The notes below the pieces were generated by a model. It was not told where the DNA came from, did not search any database, and saw only the letters and a program-made list of their open reading frames with translations. From an uncultured Pelagibacteraceae bacterium (GTDB taxonomy: Bacteria > Pseudomonadota > Alphaproteobacteria > Pelagibacterales > Pelagibacteraceae), in the NCBI GenBank assembly GCA_902589395.1, contig CACIST010000005.1, positions 1 through 47,169 of the forward strand: 47,169 bases of DNA, given 5' to 3'. The position numbers were made by a program, and so were the translations under genes. Shown piece after piece: positions 23,951-32,799 of the stretch (position 1 is its first letter; each line of letters begins with the position of its first letter).

Positions 23951-25045
23951 TTAAGAATTTTTAATAATAGTACCACCAACTGTGGGTGTTTTACAATTAG
24001 TAGTAGATGGAAATGAAATAGGCAATCCTAAATAAGATCTAATTGCAAGGAATGCAAATGCTTGTGACTCTACAAAGTCACCATCAATACTTAAATCATC
24101 AATTGAGAAAACTTTATTTTTAATTTTATTTTTTAATGAATTAATTAAGTATTTATTTTTTCGACCACCACCACAAACATAAATATTATTTTTTCCGATT
24201 TTTTTTGATAATAATTCAGATGTTAAATCAGTAATTGTAGTTGTTCCGTTTTCTAACGAAAGACCTTTTGCAAAGGAAATATCAAAATCATTTGTATCTA
24301 GGGATCTCCTAGAATTAATTTTACTATAATAATAGTTATCCATATATTGATCGAAAATAAATTTGTCTATTTTTCCTTTCATTGCAAAATTCCCATCCTT
24401 GTCAAAAGCTTTGTTGGAATTTTTTCTCATCCACTTGTCAATTAAGCAATTTCCTGGTCCTATATCTCTACTTGATATTTTAAAATCTTTATCAATTTCA
24501 GTAATGTTTGCTATACCCCCAATATTTAATATTGAAATAGGGATTTTAACTTTACTTTCTTTTGATAAGGCTTTTACAATTGCAAGGTGGTAAATTGGAG
24601 CTAAAGGCGCTCCCTCTCCTCCATTTTCAATATCATTTTGTCTGAAGTCGTAAACTACAGTTTTATTTGTTTTTCTTGATAAACTATTACCTAAACCAAT
24701 TTGTTTAGAAATCTTTTCATTTGAATTGTGGTAAATCGTATGACCATGAAAACCTATAAGATCATAATTAATTTGTTTGGATATTTTAATTGCAATATCG
24801 ACATGGAAATCTGTGATTTCTCTCTCTAATTCCTCAATTTTAGAAGAATATTTTAACAGATCTTGCATTTTTGAAATATTTTCTTTTATTCTATGAATTT
24901 TATTTGAAAGTTTTGAAGGATAAGTATCAAATCTATTATAATTGATAATAACACTGTCTTTACCATTAGAATTAATAACTGAAGAATCTACACCATCACC
25001 AGATGTACCGCTCATAAACCCGAGTGCTGATAAATTTTTTTCCAT
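23951..25045 (-). CDS. anmK: Anhydro-N-acetylmuramic acid kinase
   Basis: A 364-residue sugar kinase of the ASKHA fold. The N-terminus has FMSGTSGDGVDSSVI (phosphate loop), then LIGFHGHTIYHN, ILNIGGIANIT, DIGPGNCLID with the catalytic Asp nearby, and CGGGRKNKYLI near the C-terminus. It phosphorylates and opens 1,6-anhydro-MurNAc, recycling peptidoglycan fragments. It is back to back with tyrS across 47 bp, a pairing common in alphaproteobacteria. Confidence 0.94.
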   Translation of the reverse strand: MEKNLSALGFMSGTSGDGVDSSVINSNGKDSVIINYNRFDTYPSKLSNKIHRIKENISKMQDLLKYSSKIEELEREITDFHVDIAIKISKQINYDLIGFHGHTIYHNSNEKISKQIGLGNSLSRKTNKTVVYDFRQNDIENGGEGAPLAPIYHLAIVKALSKESKVKIPISILNIGGIANITEIDKDFKISSRDIGPGNCLIDKWMRKNSNKAFDKDGNFAMKGKIDKFIFDQYMDNYYYSKINSRRSLDTNDFDISFAKGLSLENGTTTITDLTSELLSKKIGKNNIYVCGGGRKNKYLINSLKNKIKNKVFSIDDLSIDGDFVESQAFAFLAIRSYLGLPISFPSTTNCKTPTVGGTIIKNS

Positions 25046-25092
25046 TCTTATTTTTTTTTATTAAAATATGTATATTGTAAGACTATAGACCT

Positions 25093-26316
25093 ATGAATAA
25101 TTTTTTAAAAGAATTTAAAGATAGAGGATACTATTATCAATGTACCAATGAATTAGAATTATCAAATTTATTAAATAAAGAAAGTATTAATGCTTATATT
25201 GGATTTGATAGTACCGCTCCCAGTCTTCACGTTGGTAGTTTATTACAAATAATGTGTCTTAGGCTTTTACAAAAATATGGACATAGACCAATTGTTCTTT
25301 TAGGCGGAGGCACAACAAGAATAGGAGATCCCTCTGGAAAAGAAGAAACTAGAAAAATATTATCTGAAAAACAGATTGAGAGTAATATTAATAATATAAA
25401 AAAAGTTTTTAAAATTTTTCTTAAAACAAATAATCCAAAATTAAGACCTTTATTTGTTAATAACTATAAATGGTTAAGCAAACTTAACTATATAAATTTT
25501 TTAAGAGAAATAGGAAGACATTTTACAATAAATAAAATGTTAACATTTGATAGTGTAAAATTAAGATTGGAAAGAGAACAATCATTAAGCTACATGGAAT
25601 TTAATTATATGATTCTACAAGCATATGATTTTTATGAGCTTAATAAATCAAACAAGTGTAGCTTACAAATTGGTGGGTCAGATCAATGGGGCAATATTGT
25701 AAATGGAGTTGAGCTAATTAAAAGAGAGTCTGGAAATCATGTATATGGTTTAACCACACCACTTATAACTTTAGCCTCAGGCGCTAAAATGGGTAAGACT
25801 GAAAAAGGAGCAATATGGCTAAATAAAGATATGCTATCACCATATGATTATTGGCAATTTTGGAGAAACACAGATGATCGTGATGTATTAAAGTTCTTAA
25901 AAATGTTCACTGATTTATCTTTAGATGGAATAAATAATTTAAAAGATAAAAATATCAATGAATTAAAAATTTTACTCGCCAATAATGCAACAGAAATGCT
26001 TCATGGTAAAAAAGATGCTGAAAAGTCTGCAAAACTTGCTAGAAATACCTTCAAAGAAAACTCTTCTGGTGAAAATCTTCCAGCAATCAAAGTCAAAAAT
26101 GACATTCTTTCAAAAAATATTATAGAGCTTATTTCATTTGTTAATAAAGACATTTCAAAATCTGAAATAAGAAGATTGATAAAGTCAAACGCTATTAAAA
26201 TAGATAATAAAAATATACAGGATGAAAAATATATTGTTGATCCTATCTTGTTTTCCGACAAAGATTTTATAAAGTTATCTATAGGAAAGAAGAAGCACTT
26301 TAAAATTACAGTTTAA
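25093..26316 (+). CDS. tyrS: Tyrosyl-tRNA synthetase
   Basis: A 407-residue class I synthetase. The HIGH-type motif is HVGS at 46-49 in FDSTAPSLHVGS. KMGKT at 232-236 is the KMSKS loop, QIGGSDQWGNIVNG is the tyrosine/ATP site, and an S4 RNA-binding domain ends the protein (SKSEIRRLIKSNAIKID). It charges tRNA-Tyr in the cytosol. Its stop codon shares TTAA with the convergent AsmA-like gene. Confidence 0.96.
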   Translation: MNNFLKEFKDRGYYYQCTNELELSNLLNKESINAYIGFDSTAPSLHVGSLLQIMCLRLLQKYGHRPIVLLGGGTTRIGDPSGKEETRKILSEKQIESNINNIKKVFKIFLKTNNPKLRPLFVNNYKWLSKLNYINFLREIGRHFTINKMLTFDSVKLRLEREQSLSYMEFNYMILQAYDFYELNKSNKCSLQIGGSDQWGNIVNGVELIKRESGNHVYGLTTPLITLASGAKMGKTEKGAIWLNKDMLSPYDYWQFWRNTDDRDVLKFLKMFTDLSLDGINNLKDKNINELKILLANNATEMLHGKKDAEKSAKLARNTFKENSSGENLPAIKVKNDILSKNIIELISFVNKDISKSEIRRLIKSNAIKIDNKNIQDEKYIVDPILFSDKDFIKLSIGKKKHFKITV

Positions 26317-29285
26317 TTACCTTTAATAATTTCTAGAGTTCTAGTAATAAACCTTGGTGTTAAAGTTTTTATTGGATTAACTGAACTTTTTAAATCATTT
26401 GGTGGTCCCTTAATCTTAAAGCTAACACCAAACACACCTTCGCCAGTTTTACTACCAACTAAGATATTACCGAGTAAAGGAATTTTGGATATTGTTTTAT
26501 TAATTGTTGTTGCTGGTACTAAAGTTCCTTTTAAACTTGTTACTCTGTCTTTCTCAATGTAACCTTCCATCATTATTGAAATAGCTGGTCCAAGTGCATA
26601 AAGCTCTTCGATTTCTGTCAGATTATTTTTTGTCTTAAAATCCATTTCAAATTCATCAAATCTTATTCCTTCTCCTGTAAGAAGATCAGCAATTCCTTGC
26701 AAAGATGCAAGAGTAAGTATTTTTGCCAAAACTGGAACTTCCTTTACTTTGAAATTAGTAATTTTTAGATTTGATCTAGAAGTATTATCAATTTTTATAG
26801 AATTTAATTTTAATTCGCCTTCATCAAAACCTTTAATAAATTTATAATTATTTATAAATGGTTCTGGTTCATCAATAAATATATTTGTAATCTTTTCATT
26901 TTTAATTGTTGTTCGATAAGAATAGGAAAATTTCTTATTATTTTCTAAGATTGCATCAACCTTGGCTAAGAATAATTTATTTTCCTTAATATCAAATTCA
27001 CCTATAAATTTCTCAAGGTATGTATCTTTTTCTAGATATATTTTATTTATATTCAATATTAATGAAGTATTAATATTATGAAATAATTTGGAAATTTTAT
27101 TTTTTTTATTACCTTTCAATAGTCTTTCAACTAATTGCTCTCCATCAATTTGATTTCCAATAAAGTTATAATTATTTGAGTTTTTTTTAATTTTGAAGTT
27201 GTTTAAAATATCATTTGTATTTACAAAATTTACATCAATTTTTTCTACACTCTGTATCTTAAAGTTAGGAGAAATATTTAAATTTTGAGCTAAAATGTAA
27301 TTTTGATTTTCATTAAAGATAATTTTTTTTAAGTTAATACCTTTATTTGACTTATTTAATAAAATTTCTAATTTTGCGGGTAAATTATTTTTTTTATAAT
27401 ATTGAATTTCTTGTAAGTTTAAAATATTTTTGTCTAAATCCAATAATGAGTAAAATTCAAAATTATTTTCATTTCCCTCAAATTTAATAAAAAAATTATC
27501 TTTTTTGTTATTTAATGAATATTTTCCATCTAATTGAAAATTAATTAAATCATTCGAGTATTTAAGTGAAAGCTTTGGATCTTTGATAGATATTTTATTT
27601 TCATAATTTTCTAAATATTTTTTTACAAGATTTGATTTAAAATTAATATCTAGATTATCAAAATTTAAATCAGAGTTTACATTAAGTTTGTTTATATTAA
27701 ATTTATCATCAATGGAAAAATTGATCAAAAAATTTGAATCTATACTGATAATTTGATCTTCTACTAAACTTTTTTGAATATTAAAATATTTTTTAAATTC
27801 TCTTGTATTAATATTATTATTTTTAGTATTTAAAAAGATTTCTACATCACTAATATTTGACCTATTTTTATCTAATTTTAAATTAAAGATATTATTATCT
27901 AACTCATTATTGTAGTTTTGATTTAAAAATGAATAATTACTTTTCAAATCAAGTTTTAATATTTCATTTCCAATAATAAATTCGGTCTTAATGTTTTTTA
28001 AATACAGAACATCTTGAATTTTTGTATTTAGCTCTAATTTATCAAAATCAATTTTTGAATTTATAAGGTAATTTTCTACTTTATTATCAATAATTTCAAA
28101 TTTGAATTGATTATCAGTTTCCATATTTATACTTTCGTCAGCTATTAAATTGGCATCTAATCCTAAAAAGTTTAAAAGAATCTTGGTATCTACAAGTGTT
28201 TTTTTATTACTTATATTTCCATTTATTTTGATGTTTTTATTTTTTTTACTTTTTAAAAATAATTTTAATTTATTGTCATTATAATTATTTTTTGATTTTA
28301 AGTTATTAGAGAATATGAAATTTGATGTTAAATCTGCATTAAATTCGCTATTTTCATACTTAGAGTTAATTGTACCATCCTTTAAAAAAATTAAATTTTT
28401 GTACTTTTTACCTAAGTGTATTTCATCAAAATTTATAATTGAATCAATTTTTATATTTTCTAATTTTTTAAATTTACTAAATTTAAATGAAAAAAAATTT
28501 TTACTCTTAATTGGAATATCTTTGTTGGATAAAAAATCCTGTTTGATATTTGTTAACTTAAATAATACATTCGGATTTATTAATGCTTTAGAATTTTCAA
28601 TATCTCCTTTAATAAAATATAAACCTGAGTTTTCATTCTTAATTTCAATACTTTCTGACACAAAATTTAAATTTTGATATCTAAAATTTAAATTAGAAAT
28701 TTTTGTCAATTTATCTTTATTATCAAAATTAAAATTTATTCCATTAATACTGTCATAGGCTATTAAATTAAATTTAGCTTCTTTAACAGAACCAGAAAAG
28801 CTATATGAATATAGTTTTTGACTTATATTATCAAAATCAGCCTCTAATTTAAATTTAATAAATCCTTTTTTGATTTGGCTATAAAGTACATATCTAGATA
28901 GGTCAAAGTTTATAGAGTTTAAAATGGATGTAACTCTTTTTATAGAATTTTCTGAAGACTGTATCTTTATATTTTTAATTGAGTTTTCTTTTTTAATAAA
29001 TTTTATAATATTTAAATTTATTTCTGTATTTAGAATTTTTATTTCATTATTTTCAGCAATCAAAATTGCATCTTTAGTATTAATATTTATTGAACCTTTA
29101 AAGAAATTTAACTTAATAAACACATCTTTAAGTTTAAGATTTAATCTTGAATTATATTCCTTAACTTTGGTATTTATAAAAGTATTAAAATTGTCTGTCT
29201 TCACTCCATAAGTACTTAAATAAATTAGAGAAAAAAATAAGACTGTTAAAGTTATTGAAATTATAATTAAAATTGTTTTACGCAT
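26313..29285 (-). CDS. Large AsmA/YhdP-like envelope protein
   Basis: A 990-residue protein with one N-terminal membrane helix (about residues 4-26, ILIIISITLTVLFFSLIYL) and a long, Asn/Lys-rich beta-strand body facing the periplasm. The conserved C-terminal 200 residues match the AsmA_2/DUF3971 type: ADLLTGEGIRFDEFEMDF, then GPAISIMMEGYI, then KIPLLGNILVGSKTGEGVFG. Relatives (YhdP, TamB, AsmA) form hydrophobic grooves for lipid transfer between membranes or influence outer-membrane assembly. It is third in the operon after pbp1A and prfB, overlapping prfB by 8 nt. The role in lipid transport is by family only. Confidence 0.82.
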   Translation of the reverse strand: MRKTILIIISITLTVLFFSLIYLSTYGVKTDNFNTFINTKVKEYNSRLNLKLKDVFIKLNFFKGSININTKDAILIAENNEIKILNTEINLNIIKFIKKENSIKNIKIQSSENSIKRVTSILNSINFDLSRYVLYSQIKKGFIKFKLEADFDNISQKLYSYSFSGSVKEAKFNLIAYDSINGINFNFDNKDKLTKISNLNFRYQNLNFVSESIEIKNENSGLYFIKGDIENSKALINPNVLFKLTNIKQDFLSNKDIPIKSKNFFSFKFSKFKKLENIKIDSIINFDEIHLGKKYKNLIFLKDGTINSKYENSEFNADLTSNFIFSNNLKSKNNYNDNKLKLFLKSKKNKNIKINGNISNKKTLVDTKILLNFLGLDANLIADESINMETDNQFKFEIIDNKVENYLINSKIDFDKLELNTKIQDVLYLKNIKTEFIIGNEILKLDLKSNYSFLNQNYNNELDNNIFNLKLDKNRSNISDVEIFLNTKNNNINTREFKKYFNIQKSLVEDQIISIDSNFLINFSIDDKFNINKLNVNSDLNFDNLDINFKSNLVKKYLENYENKISIKDPKLSLKYSNDLINFQLDGKYSLNNKKDNFFIKFEGNENNFEFYSLLDLDKNILNLQEIQYYKKNNLPAKLEILLNKSNKGINLKKIIFNENQNYILAQNLNISPNFKIQSVEKIDVNFVNTNDILNNFKIKKNSNNYNFIGNQIDGEQLVERLLKGNKKNKISKLFHNINTSLILNINKIYLEKDTYLEKFIGEFDIKENKLFLAKVDAILENNKKFSYSYRTTIKNEKITNIFIDEPEPFINNYKFIKGFDEGELKLNSIKIDNTSRSNLKITNFKVKEVPVLAKILTLASLQGIADLLTGEGIRFDEFEMDFKTKNNLTEIEELYALGPAISIMMEGYIEKDRVTSLKGTLVPATTINKTISKIPLLGNILVGSKTGEGVFGVSFKIKGPPNDLKSSVNPIKTLTPRFITRTLEIIKGN

Positions 29286-30376
29286 TTATTTTATATAAAG
29301 ATCTTTCTAAAAAATCATCAATTTCACCATCTAAAACTTTGTCAGGATTTGAGTTTTCATAGTTTGTTCTGTTATCTTTAACCATTCTGTAAGGGTGTAA
29401 AACATAAGATCTAATTTGATGGCCCCAGCCAATTTCTGACTTAGAACTCTCAATATTATCGTTCTCCTTTTTTCTTTTTTGGATTTCATGCTCATATAAT
29501 CTCGCTTTAAGCATATTCATACAAGTCTCTTTATTCTTATGTTGAGATCTTTCATTTTGACATTGGACAACAATTTTACTTGGAAGATGTGTAATTCTTA
29601 CAGCGCTATCAGTAGTGTTAACATGTTGACCTCCTGCTCCACTTGATCTGTAAGTATCTATTCTTAAATCTTTGTCTAATATTTCAATATCTATATCTTC
29701 ACTAATTACAGGATAAACCCAAACGCTTGCAAAACTTGTATGTCTTCTGGCTCCTGAGTCAAAAGGTGATATTCTGACTAGACGATGAATTCCAGACTCC
29801 GATTTTAAAAAACCATATATATATTGTCCAGAAATTTTAATTACAGAAGATTTTACTCCTGCTTCATCTCCCTTGTGTTCGCTAATTAATTCTACTTTGT
29901 GACCTCGATCAGTTGCCCACTTCATGTACATTCTTCTGAGCATTTCAGCCCAATCTTGACTTTCTGTACCGCCAGCGCCTGCATGAAATTCTAAATAACT
30001 ATCCAATGTATCATTTTCGTTTGATAAGAAACATTTTATTTCAAGTTTTTTAAATTCTGTTTTTAAATTAGCAAATTTATCTAGTGACTCTTTAATGAGT
30101 TGTTTGTCATTTTCATCGTTTGCTAATTTAAAAATCTCGTATAATTCATTAATTTCATCTTCAGACTGTTTGTGAGAGTTTAATAAATTATCATAACCTT
30201 TTTTTTCTTTTAATATTTTTTCAGCTTGTTGTCTGTCATCCCAAAATTTTGGGTCTTCTATAAGGTTATTAAGTTTATTTCTTTTTGATTCAATTTTTTG
30301 CGTTTCAAAGAAACTCCTTGATTCTTTGATTAATTTTAACAACTTCGGATTTAAATTTTTCTATTTCTTGTTCCAT
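29278..30376 (-). CDS. prfB: Peptide chain release factor RF2, expressed through +1 programmed frameshift
   Basis: Frame 0 starts at ATG 30376 and reads 23 codons ending in RIKEFL before an in-frame TGA (30307-30305). After a +1 slip on CTT it continues ETQKIESKRNKL and on to 29278, 365 residues in all, the same as E. coli RF2. GAGGQHVNTTDSAVRITH holds the GGQ catalytic loop, and SPF in RISPFDSGARRH is the stop-recognition tripeptide of RF2. It terminates at UGA and UAA. The ATG overlaps the pbp1A stop by 1 nt (TAATG). A frame opening from TTG at 30342 only appears to be the start; it lies upstream of the shift point and out of frame with the genuine N-terminus. Confidence 0.93.
30305..30319 (-). 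promoter_or_regulatory. prfB programmed +1 frameshift signal
   Basis: On the minus strand AAGGAG, TTT, CTT and TGA are contiguous. This is an internal Shine-Dalgarno, a 3-nt spacer, the slippery CTT and the UGA stop, with the spacing of the E. coli prfB site. Low RF2 makes ribosomes pause at UGA and slip +1, so RF2 controls its own level. Confidence 0.9.
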
Positions 30377-32715
30377 TAATAAAATTTTAAAATATTTTTT
30401 TTTAGTTTATCAGAATAATATTTATCATTACCAATAAATATCTGATTTTCAATTTTTTCTTTCTTATAAGACTCAATTATAGTTTTTTTCGAACCAAAAT
30501 CTGCTTTTTTTCCAGTCTCAGCATCAATTACCATCATTTTAATACCTTTGGCAATTTTGAAAGGTCTAGCCTCATAATTTTTTACTGCATTTTTTATGAA
30601 CTCTTTAAATATTGGTAATGCTGTTTTAGAACCTGTTTCATATTTTCCTAATCTTTTTGGATTATCATGCCCAACATAAACTCCAACTACTAGATTAGAT
30701 GTAAACCCGATAAACCAAGCATCAGTGTTGTTATTAGTTGTTCCTGTTTTTCCTGCTAGTTGTAAATTTAATTCGCGCAATCTTTTTCCAGTACCTCTTT
30801 GAATAGCTCCCTCTAATATTGAGGTCATTTGATAAGCAGTTTGTGGAGAAAAAATTTGCTCAAAATTACTTTTTATTATTGGTATGCTATTTCCTTCAAA
30901 TGAAATTATATCACAATTTTCACAAAATCTTTTTTCGTTATTAAAAATTGTATTTCCCTCACTATCCTGAATTCTGTCAATTATGATTGGTGTTACCAAT
31001 TTTCCACCATTTACAAACGAACAGTAAGCAGTCGTAATATTTAACAATGTTGTTTCTGCCGATCCAAGTGAGACTGATAATAGTTCATCAGGATTATCAT
31101 AAATATTAAGTTTTTTTGAAAAGTTTATAATCTTATCTATTCCCAAGTCTTGTGAAATCCTCACCGTCATCAAGTTTCTAGACCTTTCGACACCAGTTCT
31201 TAAGGTAGAAAGACCATAAAATTTTTTACCATAATTTTCGGGTTTCCACATTTTAAGATCTTCTCCTTGATCAAGAACAATAGGAGCATCTAAGATTAGG
31301 GATGATGGAGTATAGTTATTTTCTAATGCAAGAGCATATATGAAAGGTTTAAATGCAGATCCAGGCTGTCTCTTTGCTTGTGATACCCGATTAAATTCAC
31401 TTTTTTTAAAACTAAAACCTCCTGACATTGCTAAAACTCTACCACTGTATGGCTCTACAACAACAATTCCACCATTAACTTCTGGTAACTGTCTTAAACT
31501 AAATAATCCATTAGTTATTTTTTCTACATAAATTAGATCATTAATTTTAAATATTTGCTCAAAATTTTTCCTTGTCCAATTAATATCCTCATAGCTTATG
31601 ATACCATTTTCTTTATTTGACGTCTGAATTACGGTCTCAAATTTGTCTATTCTTTTTACAATTGCTATTTCCCACCCTATTGTTTTTTCTAAATTAAACT
31701 TATCTAAATTTTCATTCCAATCTTTATTCTTCCTGTTATCTAAAGATCCACGCCACCCTTTTCTTTTATCATATTCAAGTAATCCTTTTCTTAATGAATC
31801 TGAAGCTAAATGCTGAAGTTCTAAATTTATTGGGGTTTTTATATTAAATCCCTGTTTATGGACTTTATCATATCCGTAATCCTGAATTACTTTTTTTCTT
31901 ATATCCTCTGTAAAATATCTTGTATCTTCTAAAAAAATTCTTTTTCTCTTTTTTAAAATGATTTCTGAATTAATTAATTCATCAGACTTTTCTTTAGTGA
32001 TATAGTTATTCTCATAAAGATTGTTAATTACTAAATTTCTTCTATACTTTGCTAATTCTTTATTTTTATATGGATTATACTTACTTGGAGCTTTAGGTAA
32101 TGCCGCGAGTAAGGCAGATTCAGAATAACTTAATTCACTAATTGGTTTATCAAAATATCTAAGGCTAGCAGATGCTATACCATAAGACCCCTCACCTAAA
32201 TAAATTTGATTCAAATAAAGTTCTAGTATTCTCTCTTTAGACAAGGCTCTTTCAATTCTAAAAGCTAAGATAGCTTCTTTTATTTTTCTATCTAGGCTTA
32301 CTTGATTTGATAAAAGAAAATTTTTTGCCACCTGTTGAGTAATAGTGGAAGCTCCTTCAAGTCTGTTTGATCGTAATAAATTAAAAATATTATTTTTAAT
32401 TGCTCTTACTACACCTTTTGCATCAACTCCTGGATGTTTAAAAAAATTTTTATCTTCTGACGATAAAAATGAATTTATTATTTTTTGAGGAATTGCATTA
32501 TAAGGAACAAATATTCTCTTTTCAGAGGAAAAATCACTTATTAATACACCATTTCCAGAGTATACTTTGCTGGATACTGGAGGTTTGTAATTTTTTAAAA
32601 ACTTATAATCTGGCAATTTATTTGAATAAGTCCACAAGACTGCGAAGATTGATATAAATCCTACTAAGGAAAATAGTGTTAAAACTATTAGAATTTTTTT
32701 TATTAATTTACTCAT
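30376..32715 (-). CDS. Bifunctional class A penicillin-binding protein 1A
   Basis: A 779-residue inner-membrane murein synthase. One N-terminal helix (about 8-30) is followed by the glycosyltransferase domain with E87 in SSEDKNFFKHPGVD and GASTITQQVAKN. An OB-like linker carries the lysine- and tryptophan-rich middle. The transpeptidase domain holds the SxxK serine S453 and K456 in QPGSAFKP, the SRN motif in VERSRNLMT and KTGTT in LAGKTGTTNNNTDAWF. It polymerises and cross-links peptidoglycan. It is first in the operon with prfB and diverges from the RNase E/G gene over 84 bp. Confidence 0.94.
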   Translation of the reverse strand: MSKLIKKILIVLTLFSLVGFISIFAVLWTYSNKLPDYKFLKNYKPPVSSKVYSGNGVLISDFSSEKRIFVPYNAIPQKIINSFLSSEDKNFFKHPGVDAKGVVRAIKNNIFNLLRSNRLEGASTITQQVAKNFLLSNQVSLDRKIKEAILAFRIERALSKERILELYLNQIYLGEGSYGIASASLRYFDKPISELSYSESALLAALPKAPSKYNPYKNKELAKYRRNLVINNLYENNYITKEKSDELINSEIILKKRKRIFLEDTRYFTEDIRKKVIQDYGYDKVHKQGFNIKTPINLELQHLASDSLRKGLLEYDKRKGWRGSLDNRKNKDWNENLDKFNLEKTIGWEIAIVKRIDKFETVIQTSNKENGIISYEDINWTRKNFEQIFKINDLIYVEKITNGLFSLRQLPEVNGGIVVVEPYSGRVLAMSGGFSFKKSEFNRVSQAKRQPGSAFKPFIYALALENNYTPSSLILDAPIVLDQGEDLKMWKPENYGKKFYGLSTLRTGVERSRNLMTVRISQDLGIDKIINFSKKLNIYDNPDELLSVSLGSAETTLLNITTAYCSFVNGGKLVTPIIIDRIQDSEGNTIFNNEKRFCENCDIISFEGNSIPIIKSNFEQIFSPQTAYQMTSILEGAIQRGTGKRLRELNLQLAGKTGTTNNNTDAWFIGFTSNLVVGVYVGHDNPKRLGKYETGSKTALPIFKEFIKNAVKNYEARPFKIAKGIKMMVIDAETGKKADFGSKKTIIESYKKEKIENQIFIGNDKYYSDKLKKNILKFY

Positions 32716-32799
32716 TTTAGTTTAAATTATTGTTTGAATTTGTTAAAGTTATGGCACCGAATTTTATAAAACTAATATAATGAAAAATAATCAAAATTT

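Noticed and set aside
28315..29211. Plus-strand frames of about 95-120 codons inside the AsmA-like gene
   Set aside because: Phe/Ile/Leu-rich translations are the mirror of Asn/Lys-rich coding; no start context or motifs.
30306..30342. TTG at 30342 as the start of prfB
   Set aside because: The frame upstream of the TGA shift point belongs to a different phase; the ATG at 30376 with the CTT-TGA signal explains the full RF2 N-terminus.
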